DNA of 59,220 bases from Hallella mizrahii (GTDB lineage: Bacteria > Bacteroidota > Bacteroidia > Bacteroidales > Bacteroidaceae): the NCBI RefSeq assembly GCF_009695775.1, contig NZ_VUNG01000024.1, positions 1-59,220 on the forward strand, in the 5' to 3' direction. The notes below the pieces were generated by a model. The model was not told the DNA's origin and made no database searches. It worked only from the letters and a program-made list of their open reading frames with translations. Each line of letters begins with the position of its first letter. Within the stretch, counting starts at the first letter, position 1. Positions 26,580 to 35,813 of this stretch are shown here, piece by piece. Both the position numbers and the translations under genes were made by a program.

Positions 26580-26625
26580 CACTTATTTATACATTATTCA
26601 TTATACACTATACATTATACATTAC
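26580..26625. repeat. Low-complexity TACATTA/CATTATACA stretch
   Basis: The spacer between the ABC genes is made of variants of TATACATTA and runs right up to the permease start codon. It resembles the short-word arrays at 45.4 and 58.3 kb. Confidence 0.65.
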
Positions 26626-26626
26626 T

Positions 26627-27436
26627 ATGTCACGATTTCTGCAAGTGCTCCGTTGGGAGCTGCTGCTCAGCAAACGTCAAATAGCCACCATGGCCCTGAC
26701 TTTCTTCGGCCTGGTTGTCATTCCACAGATTCTCACGCTCGTCTTCAAGTCGTCGTCGAGCAGTGCCTACACCATGGGCATCATCAGTTCCGTAGCGCTG
26801 TCTGCCTATCTGCTTTGCAGCGGTGCGCTCATCTTCTCCAGCCTCCGAAGCCGTCAACAGCGCATCAACAACTTCATGCTCCCTGCCTCCAACAAAGAGA
26901 AGTTCATCGCCCGCTACCTCGTACTCGTGGTTGCCATGCCGCTGGCCGCCATCGCGGGTTTCTTTGCCGGCGACGTGCTGCAATATCTCATGAGCTTGAT
27001 GATCAACAGCGACGCGGCACAGTGGGCTACCAGCGCACTCACGGAAGGCCTCAACAACGGCAATGGCATCTTCCATTTTTATACCAATCTCAATGGCGAC
27101 CCATCCCCCGTTGAAGGCTTCCTCGTGATTCTCTTAGGAACTATCACGCAGCACGCCTGCTTCCTGCTTTTCGGCAGCATCTACCACAAGCATCCACTCG
27201 TGATGGCTGTCCTTACGTGGATGGGTCTCGGCATCGCGCTCCTCATGCTTGGTGCTTTGGCAGCGAACCTTCTCTCTGAATTCATCAACAGTGGCTACAC
27301 GATCATCCTTTACGACGCATGGTGGAAAGCCCTCTACTTCGTAGTCAGCATCGCCCTCATCATCTTCTGCTACTGGTTCGCCTTCCGCCGCTACACCCGT
27401 CTGCAGGTCATCAACAACCAATGGATCAACAAATAA
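26627..27436 (+). CDS. ABC transporter permease
   Basis: This 269-residue protein has about six hydrophobic segments (near 18-38, 50-75, 98-122, 155-178, 190-215 and 235-258). It has no soluble domain of note and ends in a basic RRYTRLQVINNQW tail. It pairs with the ATPase gene 54 bases upstream. The family is ABC-2-like, but the sequence gives no clear substrate. A lipoprotein gene and the regulator follow on the same strand. Confidence 0.85.
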   Translation: MSRFLQVLRWELLLSKRQIATMALTFFGLVVIPQILTLVFKSSSSSAYTMGIISSVALSAYLLCSGALIFSSLRSRQQRINNFMLPASNKEKFIARYLVLVVAMPLAAIAGFFAGDVLQYLMSLMINSDAAQWATSALTEGLNNGNGIFHFYTNLNGDPSPVEGFLVILLGTITQHACFLLFGSIYHKHPLVMAVLTWMGLGIALLMLGALAANLLSEFINSGYTIILYDAWWKALYFVVSIALIIFCYWFAFRRYTRLQVINNQWINK

Positions 27437-27503
27437 AAGGCAACCATTTCGTTTTGTAAGACGATGCTCAGCAACATCTTTCAATCATTAAAAAAGTATC
27501 ACC

Positions 27504-28283
27504 ATGAAAAAGTTAGCATTTATGTTTATCGCCCTTGTGGCCATTCTTTCTGTTTCCGCTTGCCGTATCGAGAAAGTTAACAACAGTGATGAGCCCACGA
27601 AGTCCTATACCCTCAACCTCCGCGACTTCCAAAGCATCAAGAACTACACAAGCTGTGACATCCACTTTACGCAATCCAACACCTACAAGGTTGTACTGAA
27701 AGCTACTCCGCGTTGGTACGCCACCCATACCATCACCTCCAGCCATGGAGAGCTCGTCATCACACAGAAGGAAGAACGTAAGCAGAAAGGCATCACCGTT
27801 CTCCACATCAACACCTACGAAGACGATGCCGAACTGTGGATCAGCGCACCCTCACTGTCCGATGTCTCCACAGCGGGAAGCGGCGACTTCTATGCCGAGA
27901 CTGACATCACTGGGCAGAACCTGACGCTGTCCATCGCAGGGAGCGGCGACAGCCACCTGAAGAACGTCACACTCGCCGACAACCTCACCTACACCGTTGC
28001 CGGAAGCGGCGACATCGAGACCGGCACGCTCCAAGCCAGCAACGCCTCGTTCAGCATCAGCGGTAGTGGCGATATCAAGAGTAAACTCGCTAAGGTAAAG
28101 ACGACCAAGCTCACCATCGCCGGCAGTGGCGACGGCAGCCTCGACTTCGACCACTGCGGCCATGCAGACATCAGCATCTCGGGAAGCGGCGACATCGATC
28201 TCTCCGGAACACTGCAGTCGCTCGAAAAGAGCGTATCGGGAAGCGGTGACATCGACACCGACAGACTGCAACTTGGCAAATAG
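27504..28283 (+). CDS. Lipoprotein with a GIN (DUF2807) beta-helix domain
   Basis: The 259-residue protein begins with a signal peptide ending in the lipobox LSVSAC, with Cys20 as the lipidated residue. The mature part contains seven copies of (A/S)GSGD spaced about 18-22 residues apart. That regular turn pattern marks the putative auto-transporter adhesin head GIN domain (DUF2807), expected to form a right-handed beta-helix. It should sit in the periplasm or on the outer membrane, attached by lipid. Such proteins are common next to YtrA-type regulators in Bacteroidota. Its job is unknown, but the context suggests envelope stress. Confidence 0.88.
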   Translation: MKKLAFMFIALVAILSVSACRIEKVNNSDEPTKSYTLNLRDFQSIKNYTSCDIHFTQSNTYKVVLKATPRWYATHTITSSHGELVITQKEERKQKGITVLHINTYEDDAELWISAPSLSDVSTAGSGDFYAETDITGQNLTLSIAGSGDSHLKNVTLADNLTYTVAGSGDIETGTLQASNASFSISGSGDIKSKLAKVKTTKLTIAGSGDGSLDFDHCGHADISISGSGDIDLSGTLQSLEKSVSGSGDIDTDRLQLGK

Positions 28284-28309
28284 CCTCACCTTTCATAACA
28301 CTCACGTAT

Positions 28310-28666
28310 ATGGCATTCAACAATGATAAAGCCATCTATCTGCAAATAGCCGACCGCCTGAGCGACGAGATCCTCGCGGGCGTCTACAAAGCTTTCGACC
28401 GCATACCCAGCGTGCGCGAATATGCCGCCACGCTCGGCGTCAATGCCAACACGGCGGTCAAAGCCTACGACCAGCTCGCTCAGGAAGGGATTATCTTCAA
28501 CAAGCGCGGCCTCGGCTATTTCGTAGCGGAAGATGCGCAGCGACACATCAAGCAGACACGGCGTCAGACGTTTCTCAAGACCGTCCTCCCCGAGTTTGCC
28601 CGCCAAATGAAGCTCCTCGACATCTCTTGGGAAGAGCTCAAGGAAGCGGTAGCCTCTGTTCAGTAA
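28310..28666 (+). CDS. GntR-family transcriptional regulator, YtrA type
   Basis: The 118-residue protein is a winged helix-turn-helix (IYLQIADRLSDEILAG, then RIPSVREYAATLGVNANTAVKAYDQL, then the wing GIIFNKRGLGYFVA). A helical C-terminal tail of about 45 residues replaces a full effector domain. That small architecture defines the YtrA subfamily. These usually repress their own ABC-transporter operon, and a perfect palindrome sits at this operon's start. A hairpin begins immediately after its stop codon. Confidence 0.93.
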   Translation: MAFNNDKAIYLQIADRLSDEILAGVYKAFDRIPSVREYAATLGVNANTAVKAYDQLAQEGIIFNKRGLGYFVAEDAQRHIKQTRRQTFLKTVLPEFARQMKLLDISWEELKEAVASVQ

Positions 28667-28685
28667 GACGCTGCTTTGCAGCGTC
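28667..28685. other. Hairpin after the GntR stop, twin of 33420-33438
   Basis: GACGCTGC-TTT-GCAGCGTC begins on the base after TAA. The same hairpin, with a C-G pair changed to T-A on both arms, lies at 33420-33438. It may damp transcription into the barrel gene. Confidence 0.75.
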
Positions 28686-28709
28686 CCACCAAAAAACAAT
28701 AGCAAGACA

Positions 28710-30977
28710 ATGAAAAACAATATCAAAGGCAAGCAGGCGCTTGCCATCACTCTCCTTTCGTTCTCCCCTCTCGCCGCCCTGGCCCAGGCTCCGGTCAACA
28801 CCGCCGACAGCCTCAAGCTCCAAGGCATCCACGACAGCCTCGACCTGCAAGGCGTAGAGGTGGTGGCGCAAAAGCCCGTCGTCAGGATGACGACCGACAA
28901 GATGACCTACAACGTACAGCAGGACGCCGACGCCAAGACCATGACGCTCCTCGACATGCTGCGCAAGGTACCTATGGTCACCGTGGACGGACAAGACAAC
29001 GTCACCGTGAAAGGATCCTCCAACTTCAAGGTCTATGTCGACGGCAAGCCCAACCAGATGTTCCAAAACAACTTCTCACAAGTGGCGAAGTCGATGCCTG
29101 CCTCCATGGTGAAGAGCATCGACGTCATCACCTCTCCGGGTGCCAAATACGATGCTGAGGGTACCAGTGGCGTGCTCGACATCAAGCTGGTGCACCAAAG
29201 CGGACAACCCAACAGTGACTGCAGCAACTGCTACAACGGCAATGTCGAGCTATCCCTCAGCAACAAGGGCGAGCGTGCCAATGCCTACATCGGCGGACAG
29301 CATGGCAAGCTGACCTACAGCGCCATGGGCATGTTTGCCTGGCAGGACTTTGGCAACCTCAAGGTGACCAACACCCGTCTGCAACAGACTTCTCTCGGTG
29401 AGTCGCTGCAGACCACAGACGTGGAGTTCAAGCAGAAGCATCCCTTCTCTTTTGGCAACTTCACCTTAGGCTACGCCCTCGACTCTTTGAGCACCATCAA
29501 CGTCAGTGCCGGTGTCAATGGCGGCTACACCAACCAGAATATGCAACCGCGCAACTCCTTCTCGGGAGGCCCTTACGGCAATGGCTTCAGCTATGTCTAC
29601 AATTCCAACCAACGCAACCGCTTTATGGGCGCCAATGCCAGTGCCGACTATCAGCGGTGGCTCAACGCTGACCATACCTCATCGCTGACGCTGAGCTATC
29701 TCTTCGACTACAACCCGGCCCGTAACCGTACATGGACTATATATAATAATGTGTCGGGTGTGACGGGACTCACCCTTACCGATCTCTTCTCCGACTCACG
29801 TACGTGGGGCACCAGCCACACCGGACAGGCAGACCTGACCTTGGACCTTGGCAAAGGACAAACGCTGGAGACGGGCACGAAGTTCATCAGCCGACACAAC
29901 AAGAGCGACAGCCGACTCTACGACATCGTTGACGGTAACGACGTGCTCAACGACGCCGGCAGCATGCTCTACCGCAACTTGCAGAGCATCGTGGCAGGCT
30001 ATGCACAGTATAAGCTCACCAAGGAGAAGTACAACGCACGCCTCGGCCTGCGCTACGAGCATACCTTCGAGAGCGTGAAATATGCTGAGCACAGCGACCG
30101 CAACTTCCATAAGGACTATGGCAACCTCGTGCCTTCGGGAAGCATCGGCTACAACATCACACCGATGTCCAACCTCGGTCTGACCTATACCATGCGCATC
30201 TCGCGACCGGGCATCAGCCAGCTCAACCCTTACACCGACCGCACCGACCCGACAGCGCTTACCTACGGCAACCCGTCACTCGCCGTGGTGAAGTCGCACA
30301 ACGTGACGCTGGCCTACAACTTCTTCATGCCGAAGGTGATGTTCAACGTCAGCCTCAGCCACGACTACATCGGCAATGAGATAGAGAACTACCAGTTCGT
30401 GGATGCCGACAACAAATACAACAGCACCTACGCCAACAACGGCAAGAGCAGAAACACCTACGTGGATGCCTTCATCCGTTGGGCAGCCTGCAAGAACTCC
30501 ACGCTGATGCTCAGCGGCAACGTGTCTTACGGTGACTGGAAAGCCAAAGAGTTGGACTATCACAACTGGGGATGGTCAGGCAACGCCTATGTCGGACTGG
30601 AGCAGCAACTGCCATGGAAAATCAAGAGTTCATTCGGACTCTTCGCCCAAACACGCCAGTACAACCTCATGGGCTACAACAGCGGCATGCAGTTCTTCAA
30701 CGCCTCACTCACCCGTACCTTCCTCAAGGATCGCTTAGAGCTCTCGGCCCGCTATGCCAACCCGCTCCGCAGCCACCTGATCATCAACCAGCACAGTGCC
30801 GGTGCCGACTTCAGCAACCATACCCACGTCTCCATCCCCCTACAGGTCTTAGCCCTGTCAGTGAAATGGAACTTCGGCAACACAAAGAAGCAGTTCGGAC
30901 AGTACAGTTCGAAGATCAACAACGACTTCAACGACTCACAAAAGAAAGACTCACCGACAAGCAAAATGGGCATGTAG
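28710..30977 (+). CDS. Outer-membrane beta-barrel protein (TonB-receptor-like)
   Basis: The 755-residue protein has a signal peptide (ending SPLAALAQ, about residue 27) and then a plug-like region (VEVVAQKPVVRM, VTVKGSSNFKVYVDGK, IDVITSPGAKYDAEG). A long barrel of alternating aromatic strands follows. It lacks the N-terminal carboxypeptidase-like domain, and no TonB box was recognised. No SusD partner is present. It is the last gene of the ABC-GIN-GntR unit and ends before a terminator, so it should share the same regulator. It is related to the 698-residue barrel at 33.5 kb. Confidence 0.85.
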   Translation: MKNNIKGKQALAITLLSFSPLAALAQAPVNTADSLKLQGIHDSLDLQGVEVVAQKPVVRMTTDKMTYNVQQDADAKTMTLLDMLRKVPMVTVDGQDNVTVKGSSNFKVYVDGKPNQMFQNNFSQVAKSMPASMVKSIDVITSPGAKYDAEGTSGVLDIKLVHQSGQPNSDCSNCYNGNVELSLSNKGERANAYIGGQHGKLTYSAMGMFAWQDFGNLKVTNTRLQQTSLGESLQTTDVEFKQKHPFSFGNFTLGYALDSLSTINVSAGVNGGYTNQNMQPRNSFSGGPYGNGFSYVYNSNQRNRFMGANASADYQRWLNADHTSSLTLSYLFDYNPARNRTWTIYNNVSGVTGLTLTDLFSDSRTWGTSHTGQADLTLDLGKGQTLETGTKFISRHNKSDSRLYDIVDGNDVLNDAGSMLYRNLQSIVAGYAQYKLTKEKYNARLGLRYEHTFESVKYAEHSDRNFHKDYGNLVPSGSIGYNITPMSNLGLTYTMRISRPGISQLNPYTDRTDPTALTYGNPSLAVVKSHNVTLAYNFFMPKVMFNVSLSHDYIGNEIENYQFVDADNKYNSTYANNGKSRNTYVDAFIRWAACKNSTLMLSGNVSYGDWKAKELDYHNWGWSGNAYVGLEQQLPWKIKSSFGLFAQTRQYNLMGYNSGMQFFNASLTRTFLKDRLELSARYANPLRSHLIINQHSAGADFSNHTHVSIPLQVLALSVKWNFGNTKKQFGQYSSKINNDFNDSQKKDSPTSKMGM

Positions 30978-31003
30978 TCCATCCTACTCTATTCAAAACA
31001 GCA

Positions 31004-31052
31004 AGAGCATCCATGGTCTGAAAACGCTCAGACTATGGATGCTCTGTTTGTT
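31004..31052. terminator. Terminator between the barrel and response-regulator genes
   Basis: AGAGCATCCATGGTCTGA pairs with TCAGACTATGGATGCTCT around a short loop, with one mismatch. It lies between convergent genes and has T-rich flanks on both sides. Confidence 0.85.
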
Positions 31053-31099
31053 CCTTCAATTTACTTTTGTTATTTCAAAGGCTATGAAACAAAAGCTCG

Positions 31100-31810
31100 T
31101 CAAGTGATGATGAGCTTGTAACCGATGCCACGCACATTGACGATGCGCAGCTGCGGGTCACGCTCTAAGCGATGGCGCAGCTTGGTAATAAACACTTGCA
31201 GGCTGCGCCCGTTGAAAAGCGTATCGTCGCCCCACAAGGCTAAGAGGATGGCGCGCGACTCCACCACCTCATTGGCGTGTTCTGCCAACATCCGCAGCAA
31301 CTCGGCTTCGCGGTGCGACAGTTCTTCCACATGTTCCTGCCACGCCAACTGTTGTGTGACGGGATTGAAGCGATAGCTTCCGATGTCTATCCAGCGGTCA
31401 CCATCTTCCGACTCCGATGATGAGGACTGACGATAGAGCTGCTGTCGCTCAGCCAATCGGCTGACACGCGCCAAGAGTTCCTGCAGACTGAACGGCTTCT
31501 TCAGATAGTCGTCGCCACCCATCTTGAAACCATTGACCACGTCGTTGACCGATGAGCGGGCGGTGAGAAAGAGCACCGGTGTCAACTTGTCGTGCTCACG
31601 GATACGCCTCACCATCTCAAAGCCGTCCATACGCGGCATCATCACGTCAGCGATCAACACGTCGGGCTTGTCGGCAAAAAACGCACGCAGTCCTTCCTCG
31701 CCGTCAGCAGCAAGCGTCACACTCATGCCCATAGGCTCCATCGTGTCCTTCATGATCATGGCCAACGATGCCTCGTCCTCGACCAACAATACTTTTATCT
31801 TTTGCTCCAT
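31100..31810 (-). CDS. OmpR/PhoB-family response regulator
   Basis: The 236-residue protein has a receiver domain (VLLVEDE at the start, phospho-acceptor Asp55 in LIADVMMPRMDG, Lys in DDYLKKPF). A C-terminal winged-helix domain follows, with the YRFNP..Q.L.W and SLQVFITKLRHRLERDPQLRIVNVRGIGYKL elements. The frame stays open upstream, but the receiver begins at the ATG at 31810, which I take as the start. The partner histidine kinase lies 82 bases upstream in the same direction. Confidence 0.93.
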   Translation of the reverse strand: MEQKIKVLLVEDEASLAMIMKDTMEPMGMSVTLAADGEEGLRAFFADKPDVLIADVMMPRMDGFEMVRRIREHDKLTPVLFLTARSSVNDVVNGFKMGGDDYLKKPFSLQELLARVSRLAERQQLYRQSSSSESEDGDRWIDIGSYRFNPVTQQLAWQEHVEELSHREAELLRMLAEHANEVVESRAILLALWGDDTLFNGRSLQVFITKLRHRLERDPQLRIVNVRGIGYKLIIT

Positions 31811-31892
31811 CGTTTCTGTTTTTTCTATACAACTTTGTAGAAGATGCGGCGTCACGCCCCATACATTACACGACGGGTGCCGCACCTCCTAC

Positions 31893-33332
31893 TTATTGAC
31901 CGAACATCAATATGAACTCCGTGCCTTTCCCCAACGTACTTCTGACGCTGACCTCGCCACCCATGCGCTCCATGATATTGCGCACGTAATAGAGCCCCAG
32001 ACCATAGCCCTTCACATCGTGAAGGTTGCCCTGCGGCACACGGTAGAACTTGTCGAAAATATAGTCCAGCTTCTCCTTGGCAATACCGATACCATTATCT
32101 GCCACGGTAATAACCCCATCAGACAGACTGATGGTAATATCAACCGTGGTTCCTGAGTATTTCAAGGCATTGTCTATGAGGTTGCCTAACACATGCTGCA
32201 ACTGAGCCGCGTCGGCAAATACCATAGGATGGTTGTCGCCACCTACAATATGGAAAGCCACGGGCTTATCGGTCTTCAAGCGATACTCCTCAACAAGGCT
32301 TCCCACTATGGGCGACACATCGACTTGCTGCATATCGAGCTGCAATGTCGTGCGCCGTTCCATGGTCATCTGAAGGATCTGCTCCACGAGTTGTCCGAGC
32401 TTCTTCAGTTGTTGCAAGGCTATCTTTAGGTATTCAGTCCGCTTCTCTTTCGGCAACGACTGACCAAAGTTGAGCAGTGCATCGTTGGCGGCGTATGCCA
32501 CAGAGACCGGTGTTTTCAACTCGTGCGTCATGTTGTTGACAAAGTCGCTCTTCATCTCGTCGACAGCTTGCAACTCCCGGATGGTACGTCCCAACATCCA
32601 GAACACCATTAACAACAAAAGGATGACGACCACCGATAGGCCGATGACACCCTCCATGTTGCTAAGCACGATCCACCCCAAGGGTACACAAAACACGCGG
32701 TAGCTAAGCGTATGACCGTCTACGTCCCATTGCAACCGGGCAATCTCCACAGCGTGGTTGTGACTGTAGCCAATCCTTTCTGTATGCGTAATCATCCGAT
32801 TGTCTTTCCACAGTTCTACCTTCATTGTTCCTTCCATACCACAAGCGGCCATCTTCGCGTCCAGCAGATTATAGAAAGTAGCCACGTCCGGTAGGGCAGC
32901 GGTGTCCACCACCTCATGCAAACCTCTACGCATCTCTTTGATGATGGAGGCGAAGGGATGGGATCTGGCAGTGTCGAGAGATAGTATTTTCTCCTTTCCG
33001 TTCTTAGCACTGTCAGATTTCACGACCTTGTATTTCTCTATCGTGGTCTTCTTGACAACGTTTCCTTTCCGTTCGATACGTATCGCTTTCCACAACGTTT
33101 CCTGGTGTTTATCCTGATCACCAATGGCATACTCTGCCGTCATCTGCTTATGGTAGAGCCGCTGACCTCGGATCAGCAGCTCTTCATAGTCGCATTCGGC
33201 GATGGCGTCATCAAGTTGTTGGCGCATCCGTGCGTGCTGCATGTTGTACTGTCGGAAAAGCCAAAAACACAGCAGGCCGATGACCGCCGACAGTGCTATG
33301 GCAATGGCGATAAGGTTTCGTTTCCACTTCAT
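31893..33332 (-). CDS. Sensor histidine kinase
   Basis: From the ATG at 33332 the protein has 479 residues. TM1 is at about 8-27, a periplasmic sensor region of about 190 residues follows, and TM2 is near 220-242. HisKA is marked by NNMTHELKTPVS. The ATPase has LIDNALKYS (N box), VADNGIGI (G1) and YGLGLYYVR (G2). The longer open frame adds 47 residues without merit and crosses the -7 box. It pairs with the response regulator downstream and the barrel gene upstream. The signal sensed is unknown. Confidence 0.93.
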   Translation of the reverse strand: MKWKRNLIAIAIALSAVIGLLCFWLFRQYNMQHARMRQQLDDAIAECDYEELLIRGQRLYHKQMTAEYAIGDQDKHQETLWKAIRIERKGNVVKKTTIEKYKVVKSDSAKNGKEKILSLDTARSHPFASIIKEMRRGLHEVVDTAALPDVATFYNLLDAKMAACGMEGTMKVELWKDNRMITHTERIGYSHNHAVEIARLQWDVDGHTLSYRVFCVPLGWIVLSNMEGVIGLSVVVILLLLMVFWMLGRTIRELQAVDEMKSDFVNNMTHELKTPVSVAYAANDALLNFGQSLPKEKRTEYLKIALQQLKKLGQLVEQILQMTMERRTTLQLDMQQVDVSPIVGSLVEEYRLKTDKPVAFHIVGGDNHPMVFADAAQLQHVLGNLIDNALKYSGTTVDITISLSDGVITVADNGIGIAKEKLDYIFDKFYRVPQGNLHDVKGYGLGLYYVRNIMERMGGEVSVRSTLGKGTEFILMFGQ

Positions 33333-33337
33333 ACACG

Positions 33338-33345
33338 CAAAGATA
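33338..33345 (-). promoter_or_regulatory. -7 box abutting the kinase start codon
   Basis: The minus strand reads TATCTTTG, ending six bases before the ATG at 33332. The predicted start site falls at or within a few bases of the ATG, so the mRNA would be leaderless or nearly so. No clear -33 is seen. Confidence 0.5.
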
Positions 33346-33419
33346 ACACTTTTTCTGCTTATTTCCGGCCCTTCCTTCTCTATAATGTGCCGCAGTGAGG
33401 GTATGGCACAGTTCTGTAA

Positions 33420-33438
33420 GATGCTGCTTTGCAGCATC
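33420..33438. other. Hairpin between barrel and kinase genes, twin of 28667-28685
   Basis: GATGCTGC-TTT-GCAGCATC, followed by a partial copy (CTTTGCAGCATCC). It differs from its twin by a paired change that keeps the stem. Confidence 0.75.
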
Positions 33439-33469
33439 CGCCCGCTTTGCAGCATCCTCCTGCTTAGCA

Positions 33470-35566
33470 TCACTGCTTGAACCGCGCCGTGTCTACCTCT
33501 TTGCTCTTGTCCTTGTATCCTCCGAACCTATAGACCAGCGACACGCCCACCTGCCGGTAGCACGAGAAGTCCATCTTCATATTCTGGTTGCCGAAGCGGA
33601 TGACAGGGTCGATGACGGAAGTCTCAAAGAGGTCGTTGCAGAACACATGGAGCGTGGCACGCTTCTTCCTGAAGATATATTTCAGTCCAAGGTCGACATT
33701 GCCCGAAGAAGGCAGATCGTAGATTGCCTGATGAGCCTTGGAGCGTATCATGCCGTCGAGATTGAGATAGAGATGGTTGGGGACAAGGGTGAAGTTGTTG
33801 CGCAGGCTGGCCATCACCCAAGCGATGTCGCGGTTGAAGGGGATGTCGTAAAACGCCGAGCATTTCTCCTTCATCCACACACCGAGAACAGTAAGACGGC
33901 TGTCGAGCCAGTTGCCGAAGCGCTGAGGCACGGAAGCCTGCAAGCCCCACTGCTGCGAGTAGTCGAAGTTGAGAAACTTGTATTGCACGGTCAGCCGATC
34001 ATGGCGCTGGTAAGGTGTCTGCGTGAAGTAGTCATCGGTGTAGTTGAACCATGCCACGAACTGGTATTTGTTGTGCAGCACATAGACCAACTGTGTCTGA
34101 TAGTTGCTCGAAGGCTTGAGGCTCGGATTGCCCACCACTTCGTTGTAGCCGCCATTACTGAACGACGTGAAGTTTTGCAGTGTCCAATAGTCCGGGAACT
34201 TCTTGTCGCTACTGACGTTGAGCAGAAGCATGTGGCCGCTGCTGGGCATGTAGGTCAGCGAGAGCGTGGGATAGACATTCCACTGATGCCAGGCCGGTGA
34301 GTGATAATATTCGGCAGCCAGCGAGACCTCGAAGTCGAGCTTCTCCCCTATCTTGCCGTTGGTACCAGCATAGACGTTGACGATGTCCTCGTTCTGGCGA
34401 CTGTATGAATTGGTGGGACTGGCGGCGGTGTTGCTGCCCGTAGGCAGAAATGTCTGCCAACTGTGGTCATTGGTCAGACTATAGCGCACGCCGTAGTTGA
34501 GTCCCCATCCGCCCGCAAGGCTGTGCTCTTGTCCAAGATGGAACTTCCAGCGATTGATGCGCTGGTGCTCGTCGGTATCGAAGTGGAGCTCACCCGTAGG
34601 CAGCGTGCTGATGAGATGCTGTGTCGAGGGCGTATTATAATAGGTGTATTCCACGTTGACCTTCGTGCCTGTAGGCAACTGGTAGTCGAGCATCACGTCG
34701 TGCATGGTCTTTCTCGTCCGATAAGCATTGGTCGCCATCACGTTACCCGTCACGTCTTCGCGTGCGTGTTCCGTGTCGTAGTTACCGGTGTAGCTCAGAC
34801 TCAGCCGATGATTGTCGGTAAAGGCATAGTCAAGTCCCATACGCCACAGATGCTCGTGATCGCGGCTGCGCTGCGCCTCGTGCGTCTCAATGTCGTGTGT
34901 CGTCCCGTCGTCAAGATGATGGAGCGAAGTCTCGTCCGTTGTTCCGTAGGTCTTGCCATTATTGTGTTGATAGTTCACATCGAAGTCGAGTTTTCCTTTA
35001 TGATAGACCAGTCCGGTCTTTCCGCTCCACATCGCCTCGTGTTCCTGGTTCCAGGCTCCCGTGAGTTCTCCCTGCCATCCGTCGGGCTGCGAACTGTCGG
35101 AGGCGATGTCGAGGTTGATGCTCGCTCCACGCACCTCGTAGCGGGCAGGTGTGGTGTACATCACTTCGGCATGCTTCAATCTGTTAGCGGGAAGACTCTT
35201 CAGCAAGGCATTGAGTTGAGCGGCATCCATCTGATAGTGCTTGCCGTTGATCAGCACGTTGAAGGCATTGCCTGCAAGTGTGAGCGTACCATTGTTGTCA
35301 GTCACGCCGGGGATGAGCTTCAGCGCGTCATAGACATTGTCAGCGCTTTCTTTCTTAAGCAGCAACGGCATATCGTAGGTCAGCTTGCTGCCCACCACCT
35401 TCACGATAGGGCGCTCGCCTTTGACCATCACCTCTGGCAGGGCGTGGATGATGCTGTCCATACGTAGTGAGTCGGCAGAGCTTGTGGCTGTGCCCGCTCC
35501 GTCTGTCTGCGCATAAGCAGCAGTCGCTGCCATGCAGAGCATCAGTATCATTACCTTTCTTTCCAT
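33470..35566 (-). CDS. Outer-membrane beta-barrel protein
   Basis: The 698-residue protein has a signal peptide (ending AATAAYAQ, about residue 20). A plug-like segment follows (LPEVMVKGERPIVKVVGSKL, LAGNAFNVLINGK, HAEVMYTTPARYEVRG), then a long barrel rich in Tyr/Trp strands. Like the 28.7-kb barrel it has neither a carboxypeptidase-like domain nor a SusD partner. It lies upstream of the histidine kinase and response regulator on the same strand. The kinase could sense its cargo or control it. Substrate unknown. Confidence 0.84.
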   Translation of the reverse strand: MERKVMILMLCMAATAAYAQTDGAGTATSSADSLRMDSIIHALPEVMVKGERPIVKVVGSKLTYDMPLLLKKESADNVYDALKLIPGVTDNNGTLTLAGNAFNVLINGKHYQMDAAQLNALLKSLPANRLKHAEVMYTTPARYEVRGASINLDIASDSSQPDGWQGELTGAWNQEHEAMWSGKTGLVYHKGKLDFDVNYQHNNGKTYGTTDETSLHHLDDGTTHDIETHEAQRSRDHEHLWRMGLDYAFTDNHRLSLSYTGNYDTEHAREDVTGNVMATNAYRTRKTMHDVMLDYQLPTGTKVNVEYTYYNTPSTQHLISTLPTGELHFDTDEHQRINRWKFHLGQEHSLAGGWGLNYGVRYSLTNDHSWQTFLPTGSNTAASPTNSYSRQNEDIVNVYAGTNGKIGEKLDFEVSLAAEYYHSPAWHQWNVYPTLSLTYMPSSGHMLLLNVSSDKKFPDYWTLQNFTSFSNGGYNEVVGNPSLKPSSNYQTQLVYVLHNKYQFVAWFNYTDDYFTQTPYQRHDRLTVQYKFLNFDYSQQWGLQASVPQRFGNWLDSRLTVLGVWMKEKCSAFYDIPFNRDIAWVMASLRNNFTLVPNHLYLNLDGMIRSKAHQAIYDLPSSGNVDLGLKYIFRKKRATLHVFCNDLFETSVIDPVIRFGNQNMKMDFSCYRQVGVSLVYRFGGYKDKSKEVDTARFKQ

Positions 35567-35588
35567 CTCTCATTAGTTTTTCTCACTG

Positions 35589-35620
35589 CAAAGGTAGGCC
35601 GAAAAAGCAAGAGTCCCAAG
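35589..35620 (-). promoter_or_regulatory. Promoter for the barrel-kinase-regulator unit
   Basis: The minus strand reads CTTG, 20 bases, then TACCTTTG (35596-35589), 22 bases before the ATG. Confidence 0.7.
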
Positions 35621-35709
35621 CCTTTCGGCTTATACATCCTTAACGCCAAGGCTTAAATAGGCTTAACATCATTGCGGTGTTACGCCAGTTTCTCTACAAA
35701 GCATAATCC

Positions 35710-35765
35710 ATAAATCGTAATTAAAACTTTCCACAAATATAGCGAATTTATAAATTACGATTTAT
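35710..35765. repeat. 13-bp perfect inverted repeat in a 307-bp gap
   Basis: ATAAATCGTAATT (35710-35722) and AATTACGATTTAT (35753-35765) are exact reverse complements 30 bases apart. They lie 115-170 bases upstream of the barrel promoter and could be an operator pair or the ends of a tiny element. No gene is seen in this gap. Confidence 0.7.
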
Positions 35766-35813
35766 AAAAAGACAGGAAAGAGCCAAAGTTTTAGTTATGA
35801 TTAACAAAGTAAG

